DNA of 41,350 nt from Flavobacterium sp. (GCF_028689845.1 NZ_JAQVCH010000024.1:1-41350), one strand, 5' to 3'; positions 1 through 6,992 are shown, numbered from the stretch's first letter. Notes: generated from the letters alone by a model not told the origin. Numbers and translations are program-made.

Positions 1-226
1 AGCTGAGAGCTTTTTTAAATCATTAAAGACCGAATTAATTTATGGCAACAAACTCATAACGAAGCAACAAATGGAACTAGAAATCTTTGAATACATAGAA
101 ATCTGGTACAACAAAAAAAGACGCCACGGTGCATTGAATTACAAAACAATAGAAGAATTTAATAATCAAAACAACATTTACAAAAATGTCGCTTAACTTA
201 AACTGTAATTTTTATTTGCATATCCA
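1..226 (+). mobile_element. IS3-family insertion sequence, 3' end (partial)
   Basis: This is the 3' end of an IS whose transposase stops at 196. The outer boundary at 226 is set by comparison with the second copy at 41197-41350 on the other strand. Over 154 aligned bases the two copies differ at only two positions (128 and 201), and similarity stops abruptly at 226/227. The end reads ...GCATATCCA, so the element starts or ends with TG/CA, as IS3-family elements do. The 5' part of the element lies outside the window. Confidence 0.85.
2..196 (+). CDS. IS3-family transposase OrfB, C-terminal fragment
   Basis: An open frame enters the window and ends at TAA 194-196, giving 64 residues. It carries the C-terminal hallmark of IS3 OrfB (rve/DDE integrase fold): AESFFKSLKTELIYG, holding the last catalytic Glu, then [20 protein letters not shown]. 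The DDE Asp residues and OrfA would lie upstream. In the right-end copy the RRHGALNY segment reads RRHSALNY, the more usual form in the family. The fragment cannot be judged active or inactive from this window. Confidence 0.85.
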   Translation, partial: AESFFKSLKTELIYGNKLITKQQMELEIFEYIEIWYNKKRRHGALNYKTIEEFNNQNNIYKNVA

Positions 227-393
227 CGTTTAAACATTAAACTTTAAACAAAAATCAAGCACCCTCAAAAATCAAACAGTGCAGCAAGAGTATCAAATTT
301 CGGTTTCGGATAAAAAGCGTTGTTATTGTTTTTTGGTTTTTTTATCCGCCTCCAAAATTCGATACCCTTGCAGAAAAACCATCCTCCGAAACA
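226..393. repeat. 168-bp direct repeat, copy 1, with long hairpin
   Basis: Copy 1 of a repeat found again 275 bp downstream at 501-668, with 2 mismatches (372 and 381). It begins flush with the IS end. Inside it, 284-316 and 339-371 form an imperfect inverted repeat of about 30 pairs around a loop at 317-338. The innermost stem, CGGATAAAAA/TTTTTATCCG, is perfect. No coding function is evident; the 62-codon open frame crossing it looks random. Confidence 0.8.
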
Positions 394-500
394 AAAAAAG
401 ACATCCTCCGAAACAAAATTCATCTTTCAAATAGAATTAAATCGGAAGTGTTTTCATTGTTTTTTGAAGGTGCTTCCCATCTCCGTAGCAACAACATTAA

Positions 501-668
501 ACGTTTAAACATTAAACTTTAAACAAAAATCAAGCACCCTCAAAAATCAAACAGTGCAGCAAGAGTATCAAATTTCGGTTTCGGATAAAAAGCGTTGTTA
601 TTGTTTTTTGGTTTTTTTATCCGCCTCCAAAATTCGATACCCTTGCGGAAAAACCTTCCTCCGAAACA
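501..668. repeat. 168-bp direct repeat, copy 2, with long hairpin
   Basis: Copy 2 of the repeat at 226-393. The 88-nt hairpin (559-646) is identical to that in copy 1. Between the copies lies unrelated sequence that includes a short tandem of the motif CATCCTCCGAAACAAAA (starting near 380 and 405). A shorter motif, AATCCGACTTCCATAG, follows copy 2 near 673 and recurs near 844. The tract therefore looks like a nest of old repeats. Confidence 0.8.
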
Positions 669-1012
669 TAAAATCCGACTTCCATAGAAAAAGTGTGCTC
701 CGAATCAAAAAATAAAAAATAAAAAAAAAGGTAGCAAAGTTAAGTTCCGGGTTTACAAAAAAACAAGTTCAAGCCCTACGGGTTTTAAAAAAAATCTCCA
801 CCACCCCCTATCTTTTAATAACAACTTTTCTAGCAAAATTCATAATCCGACTTCCATAGGGGATATCAGGGTGGTAGTATTTTTTTTTAAAAAACTTGCT
901 TTTTTGAAACCCTCCACTTGGCTAGACTGCTTTCTTTTTTTTTCTTTTTTTTCTTTTAAAAAATTTTAATGAAAAAGTGTGTCCAGTTCAGAAATCCTTT
1001 AAACGCCATGAT
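669..1012. other. Gene-free, homopolymer-rich tract with a degenerate inverted repeat
   Basis: No gene is supported here. The tract is full of A and T runs. An imperfect inverted repeat relates 782-812 (ending in CCACCACCCCCTATC) to 859-895 (containing GATATCAGGGTGGTAG then a T-run). CAAGTT/AACTTG and GGTTT/AAACC pairs flank it. This could be a decayed MITE-like element or an old transcription terminator; nothing decides between these. Confidence 0.5.
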
Positions 1013-1435
1013 ATGATTAATTTTAAAATGAAACACCACGCAAGCGGAACAACCTACACAAACCCGCACTTTTTTATCCTTAACAAAGGATTAAACACAG
1101 GCAAACCAATGAAGCAATCCTGCCCGAATTGCTTTGTTATCATCTTCCAATGTCGCGAAGATTATGAAAATATGGAATCCATCTGCAGCAGCTTATGGAG
1201 AGTCAAATTCTGGCACCAGTTTTTAATCGGGTCTGTCATTCCGTACATTAGAATCAATGATTTTTCGAAAAATTTGAATGCTCAAGCCAATGAAATGATG
1301 GCTGATTTTGAAAAACATAAAAAAAATGTGGCAGTTCTTAAACTCCTAGAGGAAAAAGAGCAGCAATTCCATCAAAACATTAACGTCATCAATGATTTAC
1401 GCCGTGTGATTTTGTATAGGTATTGTAAAAGGTAA
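1013..1435 (+). CDS. DUF6943-like protein of unknown function
   Basis: A predicted soluble protein of about 140 residues. I recognise the segment NPHFFILNKGLNTGKP, followed by CPNCF and by GSVIPYIRINDF, as the core of a Bacteroidota family annotated DUF6943; this rests on recall, not a search. The C-terminal third is charged and helical (ADFEKHKKNVAVLKLLEEKE). An upstream GTG (977) is in frame, but the ATG at 1013 (MINFKMK) or 1028 fits better because the family core starts soon after. Such genes tend to sit in accessory regions, in keeping with the repeats and retron around it. A hairpin terminator follows at 1445. Function is unknown. Confidence 0.6.
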   Translation: MINFKMKHHASGTTYTNPHFFILNKGLNTGKPMKQSCPNCFVIIFQCREDYENMESICSSLWRVKFWHQFLIGSVIPYIRINDFSKNLNAQANEMMADFEKHKKNVAVLKLLEEKEQQFHQNINVINDLRRVILYRYCKR

Positions 1436-1444
1436 TTAAAACGC

Positions 1445-1473
1445 AAAAGCCTGGTCTGTCGACTAGGCTTTTT
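1445..1473 (+). terminator. Rho-independent terminator after the DUF6943-like gene
   Basis: AAAAGCCT (1445-1452) pairs perfectly with AGGCTTTT (1465-1472) across a 12-nt loop and runs into T residues. It sits 10 nt after the stop codon at 1435 and would work in both directions. Confidence 0.75.
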
Positions 1474-1581
1474 CAATTTGTTGATAACCCTCTATTTTGT
1501 TAATATTCTTTCATTTTAAAATCCATAAAAATTCATTTTAAAAGGTATTTTTGAAAATAAGTAAAGCTTAAACTCGAAGGT

Positions 1582-1902
1582 ATGGAACACGAAATGATAG
1601 GCACTTGCAATTCTTGCAGCTACTCCAAAAGATTCAAATTTGGAGGTGGTCGCCTTAAATTTCAAAATGTGTGTTTAGGTCCGGCGATTAATACTAAAAC
1701 GGGGAAGATGGAGACCATCAACTACAAAATGTATGACCCAATTGTGTACAAATTATACACAGATTATGAACTTCAATCCGAGCATCCGGAATACATAGAT
1801 AAATTCAAATACGGAAAAATCACAATCCATCCAACAAGGAATTATTGCCCATCCTGCCACAACAAAATGTTCGATTTTTCTATAAAAGTGACTGTTGAAT
1901 AA
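1582..1902 (+). CDS. Small CxxC zinc-ribbon-like hypothetical protein
   Basis: A 106-residue protein starting MEHEMIGTCNSC. It has an N-terminal CNSC pair (residues 9 and 12) and a C-terminal CPSC pair (near residues 93 and 96), an arrangement suited to one zinc-ribbon site built from both ends of the chain. The middle is rich in Tyr and Lys. No signal peptide or membrane segment is seen. I do not recognise the family. It stands alone between a terminator (1445) and the retron promoter, with AT content like its neighbours. It may be accessory cargo. Confidence 0.55.
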   Translation: MEHEMIGTCNSCSYSKRFKFGGGRLKFQNVCLGPAINTKTGKMETINYKMYDPIVYKLYTDYELQSEHPEYIDKFKYGKITIHPTRNYCPSCHNKMFDFSIKVTVE

Positions 1903-2100
1903 AAAACGAGTTTCATAATCAAGTGTTCCTAAAACAATAAGCAATCGAAACGTAATTAAATATTTATTTTTAAATTAATTTGAAACTATTTAATTTCATG
2001 ATTGTAAGACCTAAATATAAGTTACCGTTATAGTTATTCTCTAGTGTTCAAAAAAAATCCAAAAAAATATATTTATTAACTGTCAGTAATATATTTTGTA

Positions 2101-2108
2101 TATCTTTG
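2101..2108 (+). promoter_or_regulatory. Putative -7 box of the retron transcript
   Basis: TATCTTTG matches the Flavobacterium -7 consensus TAnnTTTG. No exact TTG is found at the ideal distance upstream (the region around 2075-2082 reads TTAACTG). The predicted start is near 2113-2116, which would give a long 5' structured RNA before the first ORF at 2405. Confidence 0.55.
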
Positions 2109-2112
2109 TACT

Positions 2113-2400
2113 CAGTTCTTTGAAATATGTTTCGAGTCGGTACTAAGTGAAGTTCATTTGTAGTCTAAGTAATTAGATAACCTTTATAAGGTGAGTTAGC
2201 GGCATCAACCCCTCAAAAGTGTCATACGTCTTAAGCAATTAAAAGTTATTACGCAAAGAGATTAGATGTTGTTCAATCTGTTTCAAATTCTTTTTTGAAG
2301 CAGGGATATTTTAAGTGAGTGTAAGAGAACATTGTTTACGCATTTAGTTCGGACAGATTGGCAATGAAGCAGGACAATATTGTCCTAACTAAATAAAATT
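2113..2400 (+). ncRNA. Candidate retron msr-msd non-coding RNA
   Basis: About 290 nt without a convincing ORF lie between a promoter and the retron genes, where retron msr-msd RNA is normally encoded. Visible structure: a 7-bp hairpin with two wobble pairs (2119-2125/2130-2136); ACCTT-TAT-AAGGT (2180-2192); the string TTAGCGG at 2196-2202, which resembles the TTAGCG around the branching G of known msr RNAs; a 10-bp stem CTGTTTCAAA/TTTGAAGCAG (2278-2303), a fair msd hairpin candidate; and TTTAGTTCGGACA/TGTCCTAACTAAA (2343-2355/2381-2393, 12 of 13 paired). A possible closing a1/a2 pair is TTTGAAAT (2119-2126) with ATTTCAAA (2398-2405), but eight bases in AT-rich DNA is weak. Exact msr and msd limits cannot be set by eye. 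Confidence 0.45.
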
Positions 2401-2404
2401 TCAA

Positions 2405-2626
2405 ATGTCAAGATTAAAAAGAAATCGAAACATCGATAGTTTCATACTATGTATCGAAACTATTATCACAAAGAGCCAGTGTTCTCTTTCGGTAGAAGAC
2501 TTAATTGTCTTAAATGAAGCAATTGCTAAACTTCAAAGTCTGAAAAGTAAAAAAGGGTTAACCGACAAGCATCTCAAACAAGAGATAGTTAAAATTGTTG
2601 AATTAATTTGTAAATTTTTCACTTAA
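2405..2626 (+). CDS. 73-aa retron-associated ORF of unknown function
   Basis: A small basic, mostly helical protein starting MSRLKRNRNIDSF and ending in a hydrophobic Cys-containing helix. No family is recognised. It starts immediately after the putative ncRNA and ends 78 nt before the HTH gene start at 2705, so it should be co-transcribed with the HTH and RT genes. The start region can be held in the hairpin ending at 2393, which may limit translation. It could be a second accessory subunit of the retron or a leader peptide. Confidence 0.5.
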   Translation: MSRLKRNRNIDSFILCIETIITKSQCSLSVEDLIVLNEAIAKLQSLKSKKGLTDKHLKQEIVKIVELICKFFT

Positions 2627-2704
2627 AACAGATTTATCATGAAAACTTTAGTATTGACCTTTTGTAAACTCCGACGCTCCTTAAATTTTTCCAAAATATT
2701 AATC

Positions 2705-2995
2705 ATGGATTTAGGCACAGTTATTAAAAATATTAGAAAAGAAAAAAGGCAAACTCAATCAGAGTTTGCCGCTTTATGCGGTATCACCCAAACTTATCTA
2801 TCACAAATTGAAGGTAATCTCAAAGAGCCAAATCTTTCAACTTTGAAAGAAATAAGCTTGAATCTTGATGTACCCTTACCTATTCTATTTTTTTTATCAT
2901 TAAATGATCAAGACATAAGTCCAGAGAAAAGAGAAGCCTTCGAAATTCTTAGTCCAACTGTAAAAAACTTTATCAGTGATTTCTTCGAAGTTTAA
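2705..2995 (+). CDS. XRE/Cro-C1 family HTH protein of the retron
   Basis: A 96-residue protein starting MDLGTVIKNIRKEKRQTQSE. Residues about 3-60 form a classic Cro/C1 HTH (TQSEFAALCGITQTYLSQIE, the recognition helix region). A C-terminal tail of about 35 residues follows. An in-frame ATG at 2639 would add 22 residues, but the HTH domain normally starts at the N terminus, so 2705 is preferred. Its last 20 nt overlap the RT gene, which suggests translational coupling. In retrons the protein beside the RT is commonly the effector or its regulator. Retron types with an XRE-type HTH partner have been described; this may be one. It could bind the retron promoter or the msDNA itself. Confidence 0.8.
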   Translation: MDLGTVIKNIRKEKRQTQSEFAALCGITQTYLSQIEGNLKEPNLSTLKEISLNLDVPLPILFFLSLNDQDISPEKREAFEILSPTVKNFISDFFEV

Positions 2996-3833
2996 AAAAT
3001 ATCAACTAAAAAAGTTTGGTGCAATCATCGGGTTTTCACCAGAAAGGGTTTTGTATTTAATTGACAATGTTGATGTTTTTTATAGAGAATGGTTTGAAAA
3101 AAAGTTTGATAAGAAAAAAAATGATTTCAAAAAATATAAAGATGGAACGATAAAACAAAGAGTAATTAGACCTTCCTCAAGTGATCTGAAATTAGCACAA
3201 CATCGAATAAAAAATAGAATTTTAACTCCAATTGAATTACCAAAAAATGTTCATGGAGGTGTAAAAGGTTGCAGTAATATTACAAATGCAAAACCTCATC
3301 AAGGGAAAAAATATGTGTTGACAACCGATTTACAAGATTTTTATCCTTCAATAACTTCTCAAAAGGTTTATGATACTTTTCTTAAATTAGGACACAGTAA
3401 TCATTTTGCAGGATATTTATGCAAACTTACAACCTGGAAATATTCGTTGCCACAAGGAACTCCAACAAGTACTCACATTTCAAATGTTGTTTTTCTTCAG
3501 ACGGATTATGAGTTAATTAATTTTTGTAATCTTCACAATATCACTTATACAAGATATATTGATGATTTGACATTTTCTTGTCAAAAAGACTTTCAGCATT
3601 TAATTCAAGAAATTTTAAACTTGGTAATAAACAGTGGTTTTAAAATAAGTTATAGAAAAACGAAATATTCAGGGAATCAAAACATCACGGGTATTGATGT
3701 CTTTTTAAATAAAATTGATGCTCCCCAAAAAATTAAAGAAAAAGCTGAATTGGAAATAGATTCTCCATTTAAACCAATTACAAATTATCTTAATAATATT
3801 CGGAAAACTAACAAGAACAAAGGCTATCTGTAA
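2976..3833 (+). CDS. Retron-type reverse transcriptase
   Basis: A 285-residue RT that should prime from the msr RNA and copy msd into msDNA, an anti-phage system. Visible marks in order: NAKPH (residues 104-108, the retron NAxxH motif), TTDLQDFYPSI (116-126, first catalytic Asp), PQGTPTS (159-165), YIDDLTFS (194-201, catalytic YxDD), and ITGI (237-240, the retron VTG-type Y-region motif). NAxxH together with ITG separates it from group II intron and DGR RTs. It starts at GTG 2976 inside the HTH gene (20-nt overlap); no other plausible start precedes the conserved N-terminal region. It is slightly shorter than typical retron RTs (about 300-350 aa), mainly after the ITG motif, but no frameshift is seen. 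Confidence 0.9.
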   Translation: MISSKFKKYQLKKFGAIIGFSPERVLYLIDNVDVFYREWFEKKFDKKKNDFKKYKDGTIKQRVIRPSSSDLKLAQHRIKNRILTPIELPKNVHGGVKGCSNITNAKPHQGKKYVLTTDLQDFYPSITSQKVYDTFLKLGHSNHFAGYLCKLTTWKYSLPQGTPTSTHISNVVFLQTDYELINFCNLHNITYTRYIDDLTFSCQKDFQHLIQEILNLVINSGFKISYRKTKYSGNQNITGIDVFLNKIDAPQKIKEKAELEIDSPFKPITNYLNNIRKTNKNKGYL

Positions 3834-3948
3834 AAAGCGTCAAAAGCAATTGCTGGTTTTCGGTTGATTCTTAGTTTGTTTTTAAATTTTCATTTTTCTC
3901 CTAATTGACAAAACTCAGTCGACTAGCTACAACTGTGGACGTGTTATC

Positions 3949-3985
3949 AAAAAAAAGCCTGGTCTATTGAAGCATCGGTTTTTTT
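3949..3985. terminator. Bidirectional terminator between retron and yajC
   Basis: AAAAAAGCC (3951-3959) pairs with GGTTTTTT (3977-3984), with one G-T wobble, and is bounded by A and T runs. It would end the retron transcript on + and the nusB-yajC transcript on -. Its first 13 bases, AAAAGCCTGGTCT at 3953, equal those of the terminator at 1445. Confidence 0.55.
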
Positions 3986-4002
3986 AGTTTAGATTTGAAA
4001 AA

Positions 4003-4278
4003 CTATTTCTTTTCAGATAATTTGGCACTCATTTCCATTGAAATGGCAGAACGCTCCATTTTTAATTTTCCAGACATTGTTTCGATAACCACTGTTCCTT
4101 CAGAAACTTCTGCAATTTTACCGTGAAGACCGCTTTTAGTGATAATTCTATCGCCTACTTTCAGGCTACTTTCGTATTCTTTTTCTTGTTTGGCACGTTT
4201 TTGTTGTGGTCTGATCATAAAAAAATAAATGACCACGAACATTAATAAAAAGGGTAATAAAGACTGTAGATTTTCCAT
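4003..4278 (-). CDS. yajC: Preprotein translocase subunit YajC
   Basis: A 91-residue inner-membrane accessory of SecDF-YajC. It has one N-terminal transmembrane helix (LLPFLLMFVVIYFFMI) followed by the family signature RPQQKRAKQ and a small cytoplasmic domain with KVGDRIITKSGLHGKIAEV. The length is normal for the family. It lies 12 nt after the DUF1573 lipoprotein gene and is the last gene of the nusB operon. The retron side begins directly downstream. Confidence 0.95.
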   Translation of the reverse strand: MENLQSLLPFLLMFVVIYFFMIRPQQKRAKQEKEYESSLKVGDRIITKSGLHGKIAEVSEGTVVIETMSGKLKMERSAISMEMSAKLSEKK

Positions 4279-4290
4279 GTTTTAAATTTA

Positions 4291-4854
4291 CTATTGTTTA
4301 GTTTCTTCTGTTTTTACTTTTGGCGTAACTTCGGCATTAATGGTTAATACTTCACGTGTACTTTGCGTATTAGCCGTAATTGTTACTGATTTTTGTTGTT
4401 TCCCGGGTTTTCCATTACTGTCAAAAGTAACTTTTAATTTTCCTGTTTTACCTGGTTTTATTGGTTCTTTAGGAAATTCTGGTACGGTACATCCACATGA
4501 ACCTGAGGCATTTGAAATGATTAAATCGGCTTCTCCCGTATTGGTAAATGTAAATACCGTTTCTACTTTATCGCCCTCGTTAATCGTTCCAAAGTTGTGT
4601 TCTTTTTTTGCAAAAGTCATGGCTGGATATTTTCCATCTGCTGGAGCAGAAGGCGTTTGTTGAGCTTGGGAATTTGCTGTTGTTTCTGGCTGAACTGGTG
4701 CTGCTGGATTGGCTGCATCAACTACATTTGACTGATAATTCATTTGAACATCCGTGCTTTTTGGATCAATTTTGGAAAGTGCTTCCTCTTTTTTACACGA
4801 AATCAAAGAGGTAAAAGCACATAAAACAACTCCTAAAATAATTTTTCTTACCAT
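4291..4854 (-). CDS. DUF1573 domain lipoprotein
   Basis: A 187-residue lipoprotein: signal peptide with lipobox LISC (Cys 20), then a low-complexity Pro/Ala/Gln linker to about residue 75, then one DUF1573 domain (FAKKEHNFGTINEGDKVETVF, GSCGCTVPEFPKEPIKPGK, VTFDSNGKPGKQ). DUF1573 is an immunoglobulin-like fold common in Bacteroidota envelope proteins; its role is unknown. It sits between nusB and yajC with gaps of 10 and 12 nt, so the three are one operon. Confidence 0.9.
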   Translation of the reverse strand: MVRKIILGVVLCAFTSLISCKKEEALSKIDPKSTDVQMNYQSNVVDAANPAAPVQPETTANSQAQQTPSAPADGKYPAMTFAKKEHNFGTINEGDKVETVFTFTNTGEADLIISNASGSCGCTVPEFPKEPIKPGKTGKLKVTFDSNGKPGKQQKSVTITANTQSTREVLTINAEVTPKVKTEETKQ

Positions 4855-4864
4855 AATTTAACTA

Positions 4865-5809
4865 TTACATTAAACCGCGACCGGTTTTATTTAACTTATT
4901 TGTTTTTTGTAAATCTTTCACTAAATTATCGAGTACCCCATTAATGAAAATACTACTTTTTGGAGTGGCATATTCCTTTGCGATTTCAAGATATTCATTG
5001 ATGGTTACTTTAATTGGAATGGACGGAAAACGCAAAAATTCACAAATAGCCATTTTCAACATAATGGTATCAACTTCAGAAATTCTGTCGGGATCCCAAT
5101 TTGGCGTTCGATCAATATATTCTTTTGCCAACTCACTCTCATTTAAAACCGTTTTTCGAAATAAATCACGCCCAAAATCTTTGTCTTCTAAATCTTTATA
5201 TAACGGCAAAACGTTAAACGACTGTTCGTTATCTTCCTCAATGTGTTTCAATTGTTTTAGCAAAAATGTATTCACTAACGGAATATCATCAACCCATGTC
5301 AATTTATAATCCTCTAAATAGTCATATAGCTTATCATTTGCCGCAATTAATTCGGTAAACATTTCTACTACAAATTTTCTATCACCTTCAAAAGATTGGT
5401 CTGGATTAGCTAAATACGCTTCGTAAAGTGCACTTTTTTTGATGTCTTCTAACAAAATTAAAATTAAATCATCATTCTGATTCCAATTATTAATTTTACG
5501 TTTTTCTAAAGCGATTGAAATAGAATTATTGTCTTCTAAAAACTGTAACACTTTATTACCACTAAACTTGCGATTTGGTTTTAAATCTTGTGGTGTTGCC
5601 AAATGTTTTTTAGATGCTCTTTCTAAGAAAAGTTCTTCTTTTTTTCTGATTTCAATAAGTGCCGAAATCACAATCAAATATAAATCCTGAATACTTTCCA
5701 TACTTGAAAACAAGAATTTTTCTTCTTTTTCCAAATCCTCAGAACCACTTAGATGCATTGCATAAATAACTTGCAATACTTTTACCCGAATATGTCTTCT
5801 ATTTAACAC
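4865..5809 (-). CDS. nusB: Transcription antitermination factor NusB
   Basis: A 314-residue protein, about twice the length of proteobacterial NusB, as is usual in Bacteroidota. The N-terminal MLNRRHIRVKVLQVIYAMH is the first NusB helix. The C-terminal part carries the conserved block (WDPDRISEVDTIMLKMAICE, then INEYLEIAKEY and SIFINGVLDNL). A charged helical region of about 150 residues separates the two. NusB binds boxA RNA with NusE for rRNA antitermination. It is first in the nusB-DUF1573-yajC operon, with a promoter near 5856-5884. Confidence 0.93.
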   Translation of the reverse strand: MLNRRHIRVKVLQVIYAMHLSGSEDLEKEEKFLFSSMESIQDLYLIVISALIEIRKKEELFLERASKKHLATPQDLKPNRKFSGNKVLQFLEDNNSISIALEKRKINNWNQNDDLILILLEDIKKSALYEAYLANPDQSFEGDRKFVVEMFTELIAANDKLYDYLEDYKLTWVDDIPLVNTFLLKQLKHIEEDNEQSFNVLPLYKDLEDKDFGRDLFRKTVLNESELAKEYIDRTPNWDPDRISEVDTIMLKMAICEFLRFPSIPIKVTINEYLEIAKEYATPKSSIFINGVLDNLVKDLQKTNKLNKTGRGLM

Positions 5810-5834
5810 GTTGTAAGAACTTTTTTAAAAATTA

Positions 5835-5856
5835 GTGACGCCCCTAAGAGCGTCAC
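5835..5856 (-). terminator. Hairpin after leucine dehydrogenase
   Basis: GTGACGC (5835-5841) and GCGTCAC (5850-5856) make a perfect 7-bp stem with an 8-nt loop. On the minus strand it is followed by a T/A-rich run. It lies between the dehydrogenase stop (5889) and nusB, and probably ends the dehydrogenase transcript, perhaps incompletely. Confidence 0.55.
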
Positions 5857-5884
5857 AAAAATAATATTATTTTATTGGAAACAA
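5856..5884 (-). promoter_or_regulatory. Putative nusB operon promoter
   Basis: On the minus strand TTG (5884-5882), 18 nt, then TATTTTTG (5863-5856) fits the flavobacterial consensus. The predicted start is near 5848, about 40 nt before the nusB ATG. It overlaps the foot of the hairpin at 5835-5856. Confidence 0.55.
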
Positions 5885-5888
5885 ATAA

Positions 5889-6992
5889 TTATTTGCCATT
5901 TTCTTTCTTGCGTTGGTCAATTCTATTTTGAGCAATTATTAAAGCTGCTTGATGTGTTCCAACATTATTTTTCACGGCATAGTCAAATATTTCTAATGTA
6001 GTGTTATAAATATTTTCTGTTCTTCGCATTGCTTCTGCTTTGTCATAATGCTCAATTTCAGCATTTACATTGATGATTCCACCAGCATTTATCAAGAAAT
6101 CAGGAGCATACAAAATACCACGTTCTCTTAAAATTTTGCCATGAATACTTTCATTTGCCAATTGATTATTTGCTGCACCAGCAACAATGGAAGCTTTTAG
6201 TTTAAAAACGGTGTCGTCATTAATTGTTGCCCCTAAAGCACATGGAGCATAAATGTCTACATCGGCAGAATATAAATCGGAACCTTTATAAATTTGAGCT
6301 CCATATTGAGCACTTATTTCGCTTAAGCGACTTTCATTAATATCAGAAATAGTGACAATAGCACCTTCTTTTGTTAAATAATCAACTAAAGTAGTACCCA
6401 CATGGCCAATTCCCTGCACCAATACTTTTTTGCCTGCTAATGAATCCGAACCAAATTTATATTTTGCAGCAGCTTTCATTCCCATATACACGCCATAAGC
6501 GGTTACAGGTGAAGGATTGCCTGAACCACCACGAGATTCTGAAATTCCTGTTACATAAGGTGTCACATCGCGTACAGTATCCATATCTTCCGTTTGCATT
6601 CCTACATCTTCGGCGGTAATGTATTTTCCGCTTAAAGAATGTACAAATTCACCAAATTTTCGCATTAATTCTGGTGTTTTTTGGGTTTTAGCATCGCCAA
6701 TAATGACTGCTTTTCCACCACCTAGGTTTAACCCTGTAATAGCAGATTTGTAAGTCATTCCACGAGATAAACGCAAGACATCATTCAATGCTTCCCATTC
6801 GTTAGTATAATTCCACATACGTGTACCTCCTAAAGCTGGTCCTAAAACTGTGTTATGAATACCAATTATTGCCTTTAATCCAGTATCTTTGTCATTGCAA
6901 AAAACAATTTGCTCATGGTTATCAAACGATATTTGTCCGAAAACAGGATCCATTTTTTGAAGTTCATTTGGAGTAGTTACTTCTGCTATCAT
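5889..6992 (-). CDS. Leucine dehydrogenase (Glu/Leu/Phe/Val dehydrogenase family)
   Basis: A 367-residue NAD-dependent enzyme that deaminates branched-chain L-amino acids to 2-oxo acids. The sequence shows GPALGGTRMW, the catalytic-lysine region GLNLGGGKAVI, TAEDVGMQTEDMD, and a Rossmann nucleotide fold GIGHVGTTLVDYL, followed by SDINES (acidic residue after the second strand, as for NAD). The family identity is firm; leucine specificity is inferred from length and the GGGKAVI context. An in-frame ATG at 7061 would add a hydrophobic stretch not expected in this cytosolic enzyme and would precede the promoter, so 6992 (MIAEVTTPNELQ) is chosen. Confidence 0.9.
   Translation of the reverse strand: MIAEVTTPNELQKMDPVFGQISFDNHEQIVFCNDKDTGLKAIIGIHNTVLGPALGGTRMWNYTNEWEALNDVLRLSRGMTYKSAITGLNLGGGKAVIIGDAKTQKTPELMRKFGEFVHSLSGKYITAEDVGMQTEDMDTVRDVTPYVTGISESRGGSGNPSPVTAYGVYMGMKAAAKYKFGSDSLAGKKVLVQGIGHVGTTLVDYLTKEGAIVTISDINESRLSEISAQYGAQIYKGSDLYSADVDIYAPCALGATINDDTVFKLKASIVAGAANNQLANESIHGKILRERGILYAPDFLINAGGIINVNAEIEHYDKAEAMRRTENIYNTTLEIFDYAVKNNVGTHQAALIIAQNRIDQRKKENGK

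Noticed and set aside
320..508. 62-codon open frame across the repeat region
   Set aside because: It lies within and between the 168-bp repeats, has Phe-rich random composition and no family resemblance; the frame is a by-product of the AT-rich sequence.
974..990. GTGTGTCCAGTTCAG looking like an IS terminal inverted repeat
   Set aside because: Only about ten bases resemble the ends of IS3-type elements and no partner end or transposase remnant is seen nearby.
1678..1682. Avoidance of GGWCC sites as proof of the R-M specificity
   Set aside because: Sites such as 1678-1682 and 24405-24409 are present and no count against expectation was made, so nothing can be concluded.
1753..1944. Minus-strand ORF of 63 aa opposite the CxxC protein
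   Set aside because: It runs antisense to a better-supported gene and has no recognisable features.
2639..2704. N-terminal extension of the HTH protein from ATG 2639
   Set aside because: The 22 extra residues have no HTH-family counterpart; the Cro/C1 fold begins right after ATG 2705.
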